Assembly: GCF_965229315.1 (NCBI RefSeq)
Contig: NZ_CBDDJA010000001.1
Location: 951,335 to 1,015,334, forward strand
DNA from: Pelomonas sp965229315
Lineage (GTDB): Bacteria > Pseudomonadota > Gammaproteobacteria > Burkholderiales > Burkholderiaceae_C
Direction: 5' to 3'
Length of the DNA: 64,000 nucleotides
Below the pieces are notes generated by a model that made no database searches, was not told the DNA's origin, and saw only the letters and a program-made list of their open reading frames with translations. Numbering within the stretch: position 1 is the stretch's first letter; the number at the start of each line of letters is the position of its first letter. Shown piece by piece: positions 15,988 through 25,720 of the stretch. The translations under genes were made by a program, and so were the position numbers.

Positions 15988-16917
15988 ATGAAGACCTCCG
16001 CCCTCGTTGCCGCCTCCCTGGCCCTGCTGCTGAGCGCCTGCGCCAGCGTGGCGCCCACGCCGCCCGGCTCCGCGCCGGCCACGCCCGGCACCGCCGCCAC
16101 GCCGGCAGCGGCCACCACGCCCGCTGCCGTCGTGCGCCCGCCCGTCATCGACCGCAGCTACACGTCGCAGAACCAGGACAGCCGCGCGCTCTACATCGTG
16201 CTGCACTACACGGTGCTGGACTGGGAGAAGTCGCTGAAGGTGCTGACCACCGGCGGCCAGGTGTCGGCGCACTACCTGGTGCGCGACAACCCGGTGGCCA
16301 GCTACGCGCTGGTGGACGAGAACCGCCGCGCCTGGCATGCCGGCGCCAGCTACTGGGCCGGCAACACCAATCTGAACTCGGCTTCCATCGGCATCGAGAT
16401 CGTCAACCCGGGCTATGTGGACGGCCCCGGCGGGCGCGTCTACGCACCGTTTCCGCAGGCGCAGATCGACGAGGTCATCGCGCTGGTGCGCGACATCCAG
16501 AAGCGCCACAACGTGCGGCCCGAACGCATCATCGGCCACGCCGACATCGCGCCCGGCCGAAAGCAGGACCCGGGGCCGCAGTTCCCGTGGAAGCAGTTCG
16601 CCGACGCCGGCCTCATCCCCTGGCCGGACGGCCCGCTGGTGGTGTTGAAGACGCTGGAGCACGAGGTCGCGCCGCGCGACGCCGCCTGGCTGCAGGAGCG
16701 GCTGGCGCGCATCGGCTACAACGTGTCGCGCTCGGGCCAGATGGACGTGCTGACCCGTGAGGTCATCGCGACCTTCCAGATGAAGTACCGCCCGCGCGAC
16801 ATCTCCGGCACGCCGGACGCCGAGACGGCCGCGCTCATCGAGGTGGCGTCCACGCCCGGCGCGATGCGCGTGGCCGGCGGCGAGACCGAGACGCGGCCGT
16901 ACACGTCGCGCTGGTAG
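15988..16917 (+). CDS. amiD: N-acetylmuramoyl-L-alanine amidase lipoprotein (AmiD-like)
   Basis: A 309-residue lipoprotein. The signal ends in LLLSAC (Cys18), then an Ala/Thr/Pro-rich linker to about 50. The Amidase_2 domain has zinc-ligand motifs IVLHYTV, RRAWHAGAS and GHADIAPGRKQDPG, with SIGIEIVNPG between them. A C-terminal peptidoglycan-binding helix bundle starts near 230 (WLQERLARIGYNVSRSG). AmiD-type enzymes sit in the outer membrane and cut the amide between muramic acid and L-Ala, also in anhydromuropeptides. The stop codon is immediately followed by the ATG of the ABC permease, so released peptides and the importer are probably linked. Confidence 0.9.
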   Translation: MKTSALVAASLALLLSACASVAPTPPGSAPATPGTAATPAAATTPAAVVRPPVIDRSYTSQNQDSRALYIVLHYTVLDWEKSLKVLTTGGQVSAHYLVRDNPVASYALVDENRRAWHAGASYWAGNTNLNSASIGIEIVNPGYVDGPGGRVYAPFPQAQIDEVIALVRDIQKRHNVRPERIIGHADIAPGRKQDPGPQFPWKQFADAGLIPWPDGPLVVLKTLEHEVAPRDAAWLQERLARIGYNVSRSGQMDVLTREVIATFQMKYRPRDISGTPDAETAALIEVASTPGAMRVAGGETETRPYTSRW

Positions 16918-17931
16918 ATGTTCGCCTTCCTGCTCAAACGCCTGGCCACGCTGGTGCCGACGCTCGTCGGCATCACGATCGTCGCGTTCGGCCTGATCCG
17001 CCTCGTGCCGGGCGACCCCATCGAGGTCATGATGGGCGAGCGCCGGCTGGACCCGGAGGCGCATGCCGCGCTGGTCAAGCGCATGGGGCTGGATCAGCCG
17101 CTGCCGGTGCAGTATGCGGACTACGTGGGCAAGCTGCTGCACGGTGACCTGGGCCAGAGCCTGGTCAGCCGCGAGCCGGTCAGCAAGGAGTTCGCGGCGC
17201 TGTTCCCGGCGACGGTGGAGCTGGCGACGGCCGCGCTGATCTTCGCAGTGGGCTTCGGGCTGCTGCTGGGCGTAAGCGCAGGGCTCAAGCGCGGCTCGCT
17301 GCTGGACCAGGGCGTGATGGGCATGGCCACGGTGGGCTATTCCATGCCGGTGTTCTGGTGGGGGCTGATCCTCATCATGTTCTTCTCGGTGCAGCTGGGC
17401 TGGACGCCGGTGTCGGGCCGCATCGGCATCGAGTTCGACCCCGAGCGCGTGACCGGCTTCATGCTGATCGACGCGTGGCTGTCGGGCGAGGAAGGCGCGT
17501 TCAAGTCCGCGCTGATGCACCTGATCCTGCCGGCGCTGGTGCTGGGCACCAGCACGCTGGCGGTGGTGGCGCGCATGACGCGCTCGTCCATGCTGGAGGT
17601 GCTGCGCGAAGACTACGTGCGCACGGCGCGCGCCAAGGGCCTGTCGCCCACGCGCGTGGTCGTCGTGCATGCACTGCGCAACGCGCTGATCCCGGTGCTG
17701 ACGGTCGTGGGCCTGCAGACCGGCAGCCTGCTGGCCGGTGCCGTGCTGACCGAGACCATCTTCTCGTGGCCGGGCATCGGCAAGTGGCTGATCGACTCGA
17801 TCGGCCGGCGGGACTACCCGGTGGTGCAGGCGGGCATCCTGATCTCGGCGTTGACCTTCATCGTCGTGAACCTGGTGGTGGATGTGCTCTATGGCGTGGT
17901 GAATCCGCGCATCCGCGGAGGTGGCCATTGA
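16918..17931 (+). CDS. ABC permease, DppB/OppB type
   Basis: A 337-residue inner-membrane permease with six hydrophobic segments. It begins FAFLLKRLATLVPTLVGIT and has the early family motif RLVPGDPIEVMMG. The EAA loop contacting the ATPase is ARAKGLSPTRVVVVHALRNA near 235-254. It belongs to the dipeptide/oligopeptide/nickel permease family. Its ATG abuts the amidase stop with no gap. The C-terminus overlaps the acetyltransferase start (TTGA). The 19-residue QLGWTPVSGRIGIEFDPER region and the following insert are typical of DppB rather than NikB. Confidence 0.9.
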   Translation: MFAFLLKRLATLVPTLVGITIVAFGLIRLVPGDPIEVMMGERRLDPEAHAALVKRMGLDQPLPVQYADYVGKLLHGDLGQSLVSREPVSKEFAALFPATVELATAALIFAVGFGLLLGVSAGLKRGSLLDQGVMGMATVGYSMPVFWWGLILIMFFSVQLGWTPVSGRIGIEFDPERVTGFMLIDAWLSGEEGAFKSALMHLILPALVLGTSTLAVVARMTRSSMLEVLREDYVRTARAKGLSPTRVVVVHALRNALIPVLTVVGLQTGSLLAGAVLTETIFSWPGIGKWLIDSIGRRDYPVVQAGILISALTFIVVNLVVDVLYGVVNPRIRGGGH

Positions 17932-18389
17932 GCGCCGCCGTCCGCATCCGCGCGTATGCGCCGGCTGACCTGTCCGCCTGCCTGGCGCTGTTCGATGGCA
18001 ACGTGCCGCGCTACTTCACCATCAGCGAGCGGTCCGAATTCGAGGACTTCCTGCGCGCCGGCCCGCCGGGCTATGTCGTCGCCGAACGGGACGGTCGCGT
18101 GGTCGCCTGCGGCGGCTGGTACGCCCGCGATGGCGAGGCGCGCCTGTGCTGGGGGCTGGCGCAGCGCGAGCTGCACGGCCAGGGCATCGGCCGTGCGCTG
18201 CTGGACGCACGACTGCAGGCCATCCGTGAAGCGGGCGGCGTGAGCGCGGTGTCGATCACGACCAGCCAGCTCAGCGAGGGCTTCTTCGTCAAGCGGGGCT
18301 TCGAGGTCACCGAGCGCGAGGTCGACGGCCTGGCGCCGGGGCTGGACCGGGTGGAGGCCCGACTGATGCTGCAGGAGCACCGCGCATGA
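17928..18389 (+). CDS. GNAT-family acetyltransferase inside the ABC operon
   Basis: A 153-residue protein starting at TTG 17928, which overlaps the permease stop (TTGA) and is preceded by a strong GGAGGTGG site at 17917-17924. It contains the GNAT acetyl-CoA motif AQRELHGQGIGRALLDARL (about 77-95) and the FFVKRGFEV motif near 123. The substrate is unknown. It lies between the two permease genes and overlaps the second by ATGA, so it is made in step with the transporter. A role modifying the imported compound, for example an amino sugar or peptide amine, is plausible but inferred. Confidence 0.85.
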   Translation: MSAAVRIRAYAPADLSACLALFDGNVPRYFTISERSEFEDFLRAGPPGYVVAERDGRVVACGGWYARDGEARLCWGLAQRELHGQGIGRALLDARLQAIREAGGVSAVSITTSQLSEGFFVKRGFEVTEREVDGLAPGLDRVEARLMLQEHRA

Positions 18390-19282
18390 GCGCCGTCCTC
18401 GACAAACCCATCGAACCGCCCGGCCCGCTGCGCGAGTTCTGGCTGGGCTTCGCGGCCAACCGCGGCGCGTTCATTGCGCTGGTGGTGTTCGCGCTGATTG
18501 CCGTCGCGTCGCTTCTCGCGCCGCTGATCGCGCCGCACGATCCCATCGAGCAGTACCGCGACTTCATGCTGACGCCGCCCGTCTGGGCCGAAGGCGGCGG
18601 CACGCGCTTTCTGCTGGGCACGGACGAGCTGGGCCGCGACATGCTGAGCCGGCTGCTGCACGGCGGCCGCGTGTCGCTGGGCATCGGCCTGGCCGCAGTC
18701 ACGCTGTCGCTGGTGCCGGGCGTGATGCTGGGGCTGCTGGCGGCGTTCTTCCAGCGCTGGCTGTCGCCGGCCATCATGCGGGTGATGGATATCGTGCTGG
18801 CGCTGCCGGCGCTGCTGCTTGCCATCTGCGTCATCACCATCCTCGGGCCCGGCCTGGTCAACACGGTCATCGCCATCGCCATCGGCGCGCTGCCGGGCTA
18901 TGTGCGGCTGACGCGTGCCGCGGCGCTGGCCGAGATCGGCCGCGACTACGTGACGGCCAGCCGCGTGGCCGGTGCCAGCGTGTGGCGGCTGATGTTCATC
19001 ACCGTGCTGCCCAATTGCATGGCGCCGTTGATCGTCAACGCGACGTTGAGCTTTTCTTCCGCCATCCTGGAGACGGCGGGGCTGGGCTTCCTGGGCCTGG
19101 GCGTGCAGGCGCCGACGCCGGAGTGGGGCACCATGCTGTCCGCAGCGCGGGACTACATCACGCGGGCGCCGTGGGTGGTGACGCTGCCGGGGCTGACGAT
19201 TCTGGTGACGGTGCTGGCGATCAACCTGATGGGCGATGGGCTGCGGGATGCGCTGGACCCGAAGTTGAAGAAGGTGGCGTGA
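18386..19282 (+). CDS. ABC permease, DppC/OppC type
   Basis: A 298-residue inner-membrane permease. The N-terminal OppC-like segment FWLGFAANRGAFIALVVF is followed by the family motif FLLGTDELGRDMLSRLLHG near 73-91. The EAA loop is near 190-210 (EIGRDYVTASRVAG). It forms the second half of the channel with the DppB-type protein. It starts at the ATGA overlap with the acetyltransferase. After its stop, a 627-bp non-coding repeat block separates it from the ATPase genes, which is unusual for this operon type. Confidence 0.9.
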   Translation: MSAVLDKPIEPPGPLREFWLGFAANRGAFIALVVFALIAVASLLAPLIAPHDPIEQYRDFMLTPPVWAEGGGTRFLLGTDELGRDMLSRLLHGGRVSLGIGLAAVTLSLVPGVMLGLLAAFFQRWLSPAIMRVMDIVLALPALLLAICVITILGPGLVNTVIAIAIGALPGYVRLTRAAALAEIGRDYVTASRVAGASVWRLMFITVLPNCMAPLIVNATLSFSSAILETAGLGFLGLGVQAPTPEWGTMLSAARDYITRAPWVVTLPGLTILVTVLAINLMGDGLRDALDPKLKKVA

Positions 19283-19909
19283 ATGGGCGGCCTGCCTTTT
19301 CGCGGTTATGGGCGGACGCCACGATTGCCGGGACTCGCCCCGGCGGGCGAGTCACTTCTTTGGCCGTCCAAAGAAGTAACCAAGAAAGACGCCCCGACAA
19401 AACCGCCCTTCGGGTGCCCTGCGATGCTCAAAGGCCAAGGCCGCGCCGAACTCGCGTCGCTACGCTCTGCTCAAACAAGCGTCGCGAGTCAGTTCTTGAA
19501 GTGCGCTTCGCGCACGCCTTGGCCTTCTGCGCTTCTCGGCGGTTTTGAAGGGGGAGTTCCGCAAAGCCCTTCGGCTCGGCTGCGCCGTCGCCTCGATCAA
19601 TGGGATGGTCGCGTCGCCCGAGCGACGCTGCCTTCTTCGACTCGTGAGCCCGGCGTGCAGCCGCGCGTTGGGCGGTGCGATGCGGGCGGCGCGCCGGCGG
19701 TGACATGTCATGTGCGAGAGCGCAGCGGCTCGCTTCTTCCCGCTCGCCGAGTGGCTGTTCCGCGGCGCAGCTCGTGCACGTGGTGCTCGTGTGCGGTTCA
19801 GGGCCTCTTCTTTGGTGACTTTCTTCTGGCCCCGCAGAAGAAAGTTACCGCGCTGCCGGGCGCGCATCCCGGCACGGCACTCGCCATCACCCCGCAGTAG
19901 CGAGCCCGC
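19283..19909. repeat. 627-bp non-coding block bounded by hairpins, inside the ABC operon
   Basis: The left end has two perfect hairpins: 19332-19353 (GACTCGCC/GGCGAGTC) and 19354-19377 (ACTTCTTTGG/CCAAAGAAGT). The right end has a related hairpin at 19818-19845 (ACTTTCTTCTG/CAGAAGAAAGT) and GCCGGG/CCCGGC at about 19855-19873. Between them the composition shifts, with many TTC/CTT and GCTTCG runs, and no ORF resembles a protein. A 205-codon open frame across it reads as low-complexity translation of the repeat. Elements with ACTTTCTT stems recur in Burkholderiales genomes, to my knowledge without assigned function. Confidence 0.65.
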
Positions 19910-20852
19910 ATGAGCCTTCTCACGATCAAGAACCTGAAGGTCCAGTTCGGCACCTTCCCTGCAGTCGACGGCGTGGACCTGACGCTGCAAGCCGGCGAAC
20001 TCCTCGGCATCGTCGGCGAATCCGGCTCCGGCAAGTCCGTCACCATGCTGGCCCTCATGGGCCTCATCGACGCCCCCGGCAAAGTCACCGCCGACGCCAT
20101 CGAGTTCGAAGGCCGCGACCTGCTGAAGCTGTCGCCGCGCGAACGCCGCGCACTGATCGGCCGCGACGTGGCCATGGTGTTCCAGGATGCGCTGACCAGC
20201 CTGAACCCGAGCTACACCGTCGGCGCACAGATCGCCGAAGTGCTGAAGGCCCACCTCGGCCTGCGCGGCAAGGCGGCGAGGCAGCGTGTCGTCGAATTGC
20301 TGGAGCAGGTCGAGATCCCCGACGCAGCCAGCCGCGCGAATGCCTACCCGCACCAGCTGTCGGGCGGCATGAACCAGCGCGTGATGATCGCGATGGCCAT
20401 CGCCTGCGGCCCGAAGCTGCTGATCGCCGACGAGCCGACCACCGCGCTGGACGTGACCATCCAGGCCCAGATCATGGCGCTGCTGCTGAAGCTGCAGCGC
20501 GAGCAGGGCATGGGCCTCATCATGATCACGCACGACCTCGCAGTGGTGGCCGAGATGGCTCAGCGCGTGGCCGTCATGTATGCCGGCCAGGTCGTCGAGA
20601 CCGGGCCGGTGCCGGGGTTGTTCGACGCGCCGCGCCACCCGTACACGAACGCGCTGCTGGCCGCGATTCCCGAGCACAGCGCGGGTGAGAGGCGCCTGTC
20701 CGCGCTGCCCGGCATCGTGCCCGGCGCGCTGGACCGGCCCGCGGGCTGCCTGCTCAGCCCGCGCTGCCCGCGCGTGCAGCCGCGCTGCGTGGCCGAGCGG
20801 CCGGCGCTGCAGGACGGCGTGCGCTGCTTCTATCCAGTCGAGGAGGCAGCGC

Positions 20853-20860
<8 letters not shown>
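19910..20860 (+). CDS. ABC ATP-binding protein, DppD/OppD type
   Basis: A 316-residue cytosolic ATPase: Walker A GESGSGKS at about 37-44, Q-loop VFQDALTSLNP, signature LSGGMNQR, Walker B LLIADEPTTALD and H-loop MITHDLAV. The C-terminal oligopeptide-transporter extension (GCLLSPRCPRVQPRC) carries the Cys set that binds an iron-sulphur cluster in some family members. It pairs with the next gene and overlaps it by 8 bp. The repeat block upstream means it may need its own promoter or depend on read-through. Confidence 0.9.
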
Positions 20861-21812
<952 letters not shown>

Positions 21813-21918
21813 GGACGGCGCGGGGCAGGTCATAACGGGGGCACATGCCCTCGCGTCATTCCGTCATGCGCGGAGTGTTGCTTCGGTGCCGACTTTCGCC
21901 CCGTGACGAATCGCGTGA

Positions 21919-21957
21919 CAACTGCGCTTCGCAAGAATCTTTGCGATTCGACAGTTG
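21919..21957 (+). promoter_or_regulatory. Nested hairpin leader of the TonB-receptor gene
   Basis: CAACTG (21919-21924) pairs with CAGTTG (21952-21957), and inside it TCGCAA (21929-21934) pairs with TTGCGA (21941-21946) around GAATCT. The structure ends just before the GGAGA ribosome-binding site (21959-21963) and ATG 21969. It could be a repressor operator or an RNA element limiting ribosome access. Which one is not decided by sequence. Confidence 0.4.
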
Positions 21958-21968
21958 CGGAGACAGAA

Positions 21969-24968
21969 ATGAAATTCAAGTTCACACCGGTGAGCCACGG
22001 CCTCGTCTGCCTGCTCGCCGCGATGCAGGGCGCGGCCTTGGCGCAGCAGGCCCAGCCCCAGGACGCCGACAAGCCCAAGACGCAGTCGCTGGAATCGGTC
22101 GTCGTGACCGGCATCCGCGCGTCCAACGAGCGCTCGCTGGTCATGAAGCGCGATGCGTCCGCCAACGTGGACGTCATCACCGCGCTGGATGTCGGCAAGA
22201 TGCCCGACAAGAACCTCGCCGACTCGCTGCAGCGCATCGTCGGCGTGGCCGTGCGCAAGGACTACGACGAGGCCGAGAAGGTGTCCATGCGCGGCACCAA
22301 CCCGGACATGAGCCTCATCCTGTTCAACGGCCACACTGTCAGCGGCGGTGACTGGTACCTGGCCGACCAGAGCAGCAGCAGCCGCAGCACGTCGCTGAGC
22401 CTGATGCCGTCGTCGGTGCTGAACGCGGCCACGGTCTACAAGACCTCGCAGGCCAACATCGCGGACGGCGGCCTGGCCGGCACCGTCAACGTGACGACGC
22501 GCAAGCCACTGGACGAGCCCAAGCGCCTGGGCGGCCTGCTGAGCGCCGGCGCCGTCTACGCCGACCTGCCGGGCAAGAGCAGCCCGCAGCTCAACGCCAG
22601 CGTCAACTGGAAGAACGACGCCAACACGCTGGGCATCATCGGCCAGGTGTTCGCCGAGAAGCGCTATGTGCGCCGCGACTCCGTGTCGCGCCTGGGCTAT
22701 GGCGCCAACTCCGGCTGGGACCAGATCAACACGGCCACGATGCTGGGCATCACCGACGCGTCGCTGGCCGGCACCGGCTACAAGGCGTCCGACCTGAACG
22801 GCGTGCGCATGCCGGGCAGCCTGGCTTCGGAGTTCGTCGAAGGCGTGCGCGACCGCAAGGGCGGCATGCTGGCGCTGCAGGTGCGCCCGACCGACTCGCT
22901 GGACCTGTCCGCCACCGGCTTCTATTCCAAGATGAACGCGGCCAACTTCGGCCGCGCGACGATGGGCGCGCTGAACAGCATGCTGCGCGGCCTGGCCGGC
23001 CCGACCGGCGAGACCAACATCTTCACGAACTCCAACGGCCAGCGCGTCTACGCGCAGATCAAGAACCCCGTCATCGTCGAAGAGACCACGCTCTACGGCG
23101 ACAAGCTCCGGGTGCTGAAGAGCGCCGACATCGTCTTCCCGGACGGCACGACGCCGCAGTACGTCGGCAACTCCGAAGGCTTCTACCGCAGCGGCGCCAG
23201 CGCCAGCAGCGGCTTCCTGGACCTGGACGCCAAGTGGCAGGCCAGCAAGGACATGGTGCTGAAGGGCCAGTTCAGCACGACGCGCGGCGTCGGCACGACG
23301 GAGATGGACCGCGGCCTGACTTTCGCCCGCTACGGCACCGGCATCTCCTACTCGATGAACGGCCTGCAGGAAGCGCCGGACTTCAAGTACATCGGCGCCG
23401 GCACCGGCGCGTCGTCGGCCACGCTGGCCGACGGCAGCGGCTACAAGCTGGTCTCGCGCAGCCTGGCCAACAAGTACAAGACGGTGGATCGCGAGAACAG
23501 CATCGCCGTGGACGGCGAGTACACGCAGGAAAGCGGCATCTTCGCGACGCTGAATTTCGGCGTTCGCTATGCCGACCACCGCCGCGACTTCCGCCGCACG
23601 ATCAAGGCCATGCACGCGGCTTTCAACCCGCTGACGGACACGCCCGATCCGGCCGCCTCCGTGTCCTTCCCGGGCGATTTCGGCGCCTCGCTGGGCGGCG
23701 GCAACTGGGAGCGCACCGGCTTCTATTTCCCGCGCGAGTTCCTCGTCAACTACTTCGACAAGGCCATCAAGGAGACGAATTCCGACTTCGAGCGCTTCGT
23801 GGCGTCGGAGATCCAGATGCGCGAACAGCAGAGCGCCGTCTACCTGATGCAGAACCTGGAGGGTGAGAAGAACTGGTGGTCGGGCAACATCGGCCTGCGC
23901 GTCGTGCGCACGCAGGTGGACGCGCAGGCGCCCACGCCGGTGCCGGCGGGCAAGTGCACGCGCATCGAGCCGGGCAAGACGGTGGTGCCCTGCGCGGCCT
24001 ACCCGACGGCCATCGTGACGGCCGGCGACGCGGTGAACTACTTCGACGGCGTGCCCTGGAACGGCAACACCGGCACGATCTACTACAAGACCGCCACCAG
24101 CAAGCGCTTCGACAACTTGCTGCCCAGCCTGAACCTGCGCTTCGAGCTGACGCCCGAGCTGATCGCCCGCTTCGGCGCCAGCGAGACCATCGGCCGGCAG
24201 AACTACAACCTCTACGGCGCCGCCTACGGCTCGCCGAGCTGCAGCACCGGCATCTGCCTGGTGTCGGGTCCGAACCCGGCGCTGAAGCCGATGACCTCGC
24301 GCAACACCGATGTGTCGCTGTCGTGGTTCTTCGCCAAGCGCGCGATGCTGTCCGTCAGCCTGTTCGACTCGCTGATCGACGGCTACGCCAAGACCGGCAC
24401 CGTGCAGCAGGACGCAACCATCGACCTGGCCGACCCGACGACCGGCGCGATGCGCACCTACTACATCACGACGACGGGCCAGCAAAAGGCGCGCATCAAG
24501 GGCGTGGAAGTGGCGTACGAACAGCCCATCGGCGCAGGCTTCGGCATCCAGTCCAACGTCAGCGTGGCCGACAACAAGGTCGCCGACGGCCGGCCGATGC
24601 CGGGCGTCTCCAAGTACTCCGCCAACCTGGGCGGCTACTTCGAGAACGACCTGTTCAGCGTGCGCCTGGTCTACAACTACCGCGGCAAGTACGTATCCAG
24701 CACGACGGCGCCTTCGCCAACGACCAACAGCCAGGGCAACACCGTCATCAACGGCGTCACGATGCCGGCTGCGCCGACGATGGCGGCACCGGTCAGCAAC
24801 GTCGACCTCTCGATCAACTACAACATCAACGAGCAGTTGCAGTTGTCGTTCAACGCCACCAACCTGACGAACCCGACCCGCGCCCAGTACCGCTACAGCG
24901 AACTGGAACAGCAGAAGCTGGACGTGTCCGGCCGCCAGTACTACCTGGAGGCGCGCTACAAGTTCTGA
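21969..24968 (+). CDS. TonB-dependent outer-membrane receptor (oligosaccharide-type)
   Basis: A 999-residue receptor. The signal peptide ends in GAALAQQ near 28. The plug domain begins with the TonB box region LESVVVTGIRAS (about 41-52), then DKNLADSLQRIVGVAV and GGLAGTVNVTTRKP. The 22-strand barrel fills the rest and ends QYYLEARYKF with the C-terminal Phe expected for BAM insertion. Length and the SVVVTGIR...RSLVMKRDA plug start resemble the large carbohydrate-type receptors of Caulobacter and Xanthomonas more than siderophore receptors. No enzyme or regulator for a sugar lies next to it, so the ligand is unknown. ATG 21969 follows a GGAGA site. Confidence 0.9.
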   Translation: MKFKFTPVSHGLVCLLAAMQGAALAQQAQPQDADKPKTQSLESVVVTGIRASNERSLVMKRDASANVDVITALDVGKMPDKNLADSLQRIVGVAVRKDYDEAEKVSMRGTNPDMSLILFNGHTVSGGDWYLADQSSSSRSTSLSLMPSSVLNAATVYKTSQANIADGGLAGTVNVTTRKPLDEPKRLGGLLSAGAVYADLPGKSSPQLNASVNWKNDANTLGIIGQVFAEKRYVRRDSVSRLGYGANSGWDQINTATMLGITDASLAGTGYKASDLNGVRMPGSLASEFVEGVRDRKGGMLALQVRPTDSLDLSATGFYSKMNAANFGRATMGALNSMLRGLAGPTGETNIFTNSNGQRVYAQIKNPVIVEETTLYGDKLRVLKSADIVFPDGTTPQYVGNSEGFYRSGASASSGFLDLDAKWQASKDMVLKGQFSTTRGVGTTEMDRGLTFARYGTGISYSMNGLQEAPDFKYIGAGTGASSATLADGSGYKLVSRSLANKYKTVDRENSIAVDGEYTQESGIFATLNFGVRYADHRRDFRRTIKAMHAAFNPLTDTPDPAASVSFPGDFGASLGGGNWERTGFYFPREFLVNYFDKAIKETNSDFERFVASEIQMREQQSAVYLMQNLEGEKNWWSGNIGLRVVRTQVDAQAPTPVPAGKCTRIEPGKTVVPCAAYPTAIVTAGDAVNYFDGVPWNGNTGTIYYKTATSKRFDNLLPSLNLRFELTPELIARFGASETIGRQNYNLYGAAYGSPSCSTGICLVSGPNPALKPMTSRNTDVSLSWFFAKRAMLSVSLFDSLIDGYAKTGTVQQDATIDLADPTTGAMRTYYITTTGQQKARIKGVEVAYEQPIGAGFGIQSNVSVADNKVADGRPMPGVSKYSANLGGYFENDLFSVRLVYNYRGKYVSSTTAPSPTTNSQGNTVINGVTMPAAPTMAAPVSNVDLSINYNINEQLQLSFNATNLTNPTRAQYRYSELEQQKLDVSGRQYYLEARYKF

Positions 24969-24983
24969 CGCCGCTTTGAATAA

Positions 24984-25017
24984 AAAAGCCGCCCTCCCGA
25001 ACGGGACGGCGGCTTTT
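24984..25017. terminator. Bidirectional rho-independent terminator
   Basis: AAAAGCCGCC pairs with GGCGGCTTTT, and an inner CCCG/CGGG stem has an AA loop. T-runs occur on both strands. It lies between the convergent TonB-receptor and glycine-zipper genes and should stop both transcripts. Confidence 0.85.
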
Positions 25018-25039
25018 GTGCGTTTGGGAGAGCAGCGTT

Positions 25040-25279
25040 CTACTTCGGCGTGCGCTTGGAAATCTCGTTGCCGACGACGCCGCCGGCTGCGGCGCCCACC
25101 GCCGCACCCGCCGTCGTGCCGGTCAGCACTCCGCCCGCGACGGCACCGACCGTGGCGCCCACGACGGTGCTGGTTTCACGGCCCGACATGCTCGCGCAGC
25201 CGGTCATCGCCAGGGTCGCCGCAGCGGCCAACGACAGCAGGGTCACGCGCAGGGCGGAAGTCTTGTCAGAGTTCGTCAT
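25040..25279 (-). CDS. Glycine-zipper lipoprotein, copy B
   Basis: A 79-residue lipoprotein with a lipobox in LAMTGC. A glycine-zipper 2TM segment follows, with GATVGAVAGGVLTGTTAGA and then VGAAAGGVVGNEISKR. Such OsmB/SlyB-like proteins sit in the outer membrane and are often stress-induced; their exact role is unclear. Start ATG 25279 has GAGG upstream. It lies 8 bp downstream of a close paralogue, and the shared TSTVVGAT and GGVVGNE motifs show tandem duplication. A strong terminator follows. Confidence 0.85.
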   Translation of the reverse strand: MTNSDKTSALRVTLLSLAAAATLAMTGCASMSGRETSTVVGATVGAVAGGVLTGTTAGAAVGAAAGGVVGNEISKRTPK

Positions 25280-25287
25280 GGCAGGCC

Positions 25288-25542
25288 TCAATTCGGGCGA
25301 CGCTTGGACACTTCGTTGCCAACGACGCCACCGGCGGCAGCGCCAATCGCAGCACCTGCGGTGGAGCCGGTGACAGCACCGCCGATGACGGCACCGGCGG
25401 TGGCACCGACGACGGTGCTGGTTTCGCGTTGGGACATGCCCGCGCAACCGGTCAGGGCCAGCATGGTGGCGGCCACCAGGGACAGCGCCGTCAGACGCCA
25501 GTAGGCGGTGCCGGGGCTGGAGATCATGTCGAGCGTGGTCAT
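25288..25542 (-). CDS. Glycine-zipper lipoprotein, copy A
   Basis: An 84-residue paralogue of the next gene. The signal ends in MLALTGC, then GMSQRETSTVVGATAGA and a glycine zipper ending GGVVGNEVSKRRPN. AGGAG lies 5 bases before ATG 25542. The signal peptide is longer and diverged from copy B, while the mature parts are nearly alike, so selection appears to hold the zipper. It is the first gene of a two-gene minus-strand operon. Confidence 0.85.
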   Translation of the reverse strand: MTTLDMISSPGTAYWRLTALSLVAATMLALTGCAGMSQRETSTVVGATAGAVIGGAVTGSTAGAAIGAAAGGVVGNEVSKRRPN

Positions 25543-25672
25543 GGTGTGCTCCTTTCGGGAACGTGTTCGGATGGCTCAACTGTCGTCGCCCGGCACGGCG
25601 GGCGGCACCGGCGCACGGGCCGAGCTGATGTCGGACGGCACCTATACCGAGGCGCAGGCCCTGCAATGCAAA

Positions 25673-25692
25673 GAGCCACCCGAAGGTGGCTC
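25673..25692 (-). terminator. Rho-independent terminator after psiF-like gene
   Basis: GAGCCACC and GGTGGCTC form a perfect 8-bp stem. Read on the minus strand the loop is TTCG, a stable tetraloop, and TTTGC follows. It lies 29 bp past the stop of the PsiF-like gene. Confidence 0.7.
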
Positions 25693-25720
25693 CTGCAGAG
25701 GGGAACGGCGGCTCAGCGCG

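Noticed and set aside
19283..19900. 205-codon plus-strand open frame in the repeat block
   Set aside because: Its codons simply read through the hairpins and low-complexity GC-rich DNA. It has no domain, signal or credible start site, and begins right at the previous stop.
21864..24485. 873-codon minus-strand open frame opposite the TonB receptor
   Set aside because: An antisense artefact; it has no motifs, while the plus strand carries the receptor with signal, plug and C-terminal Phe.
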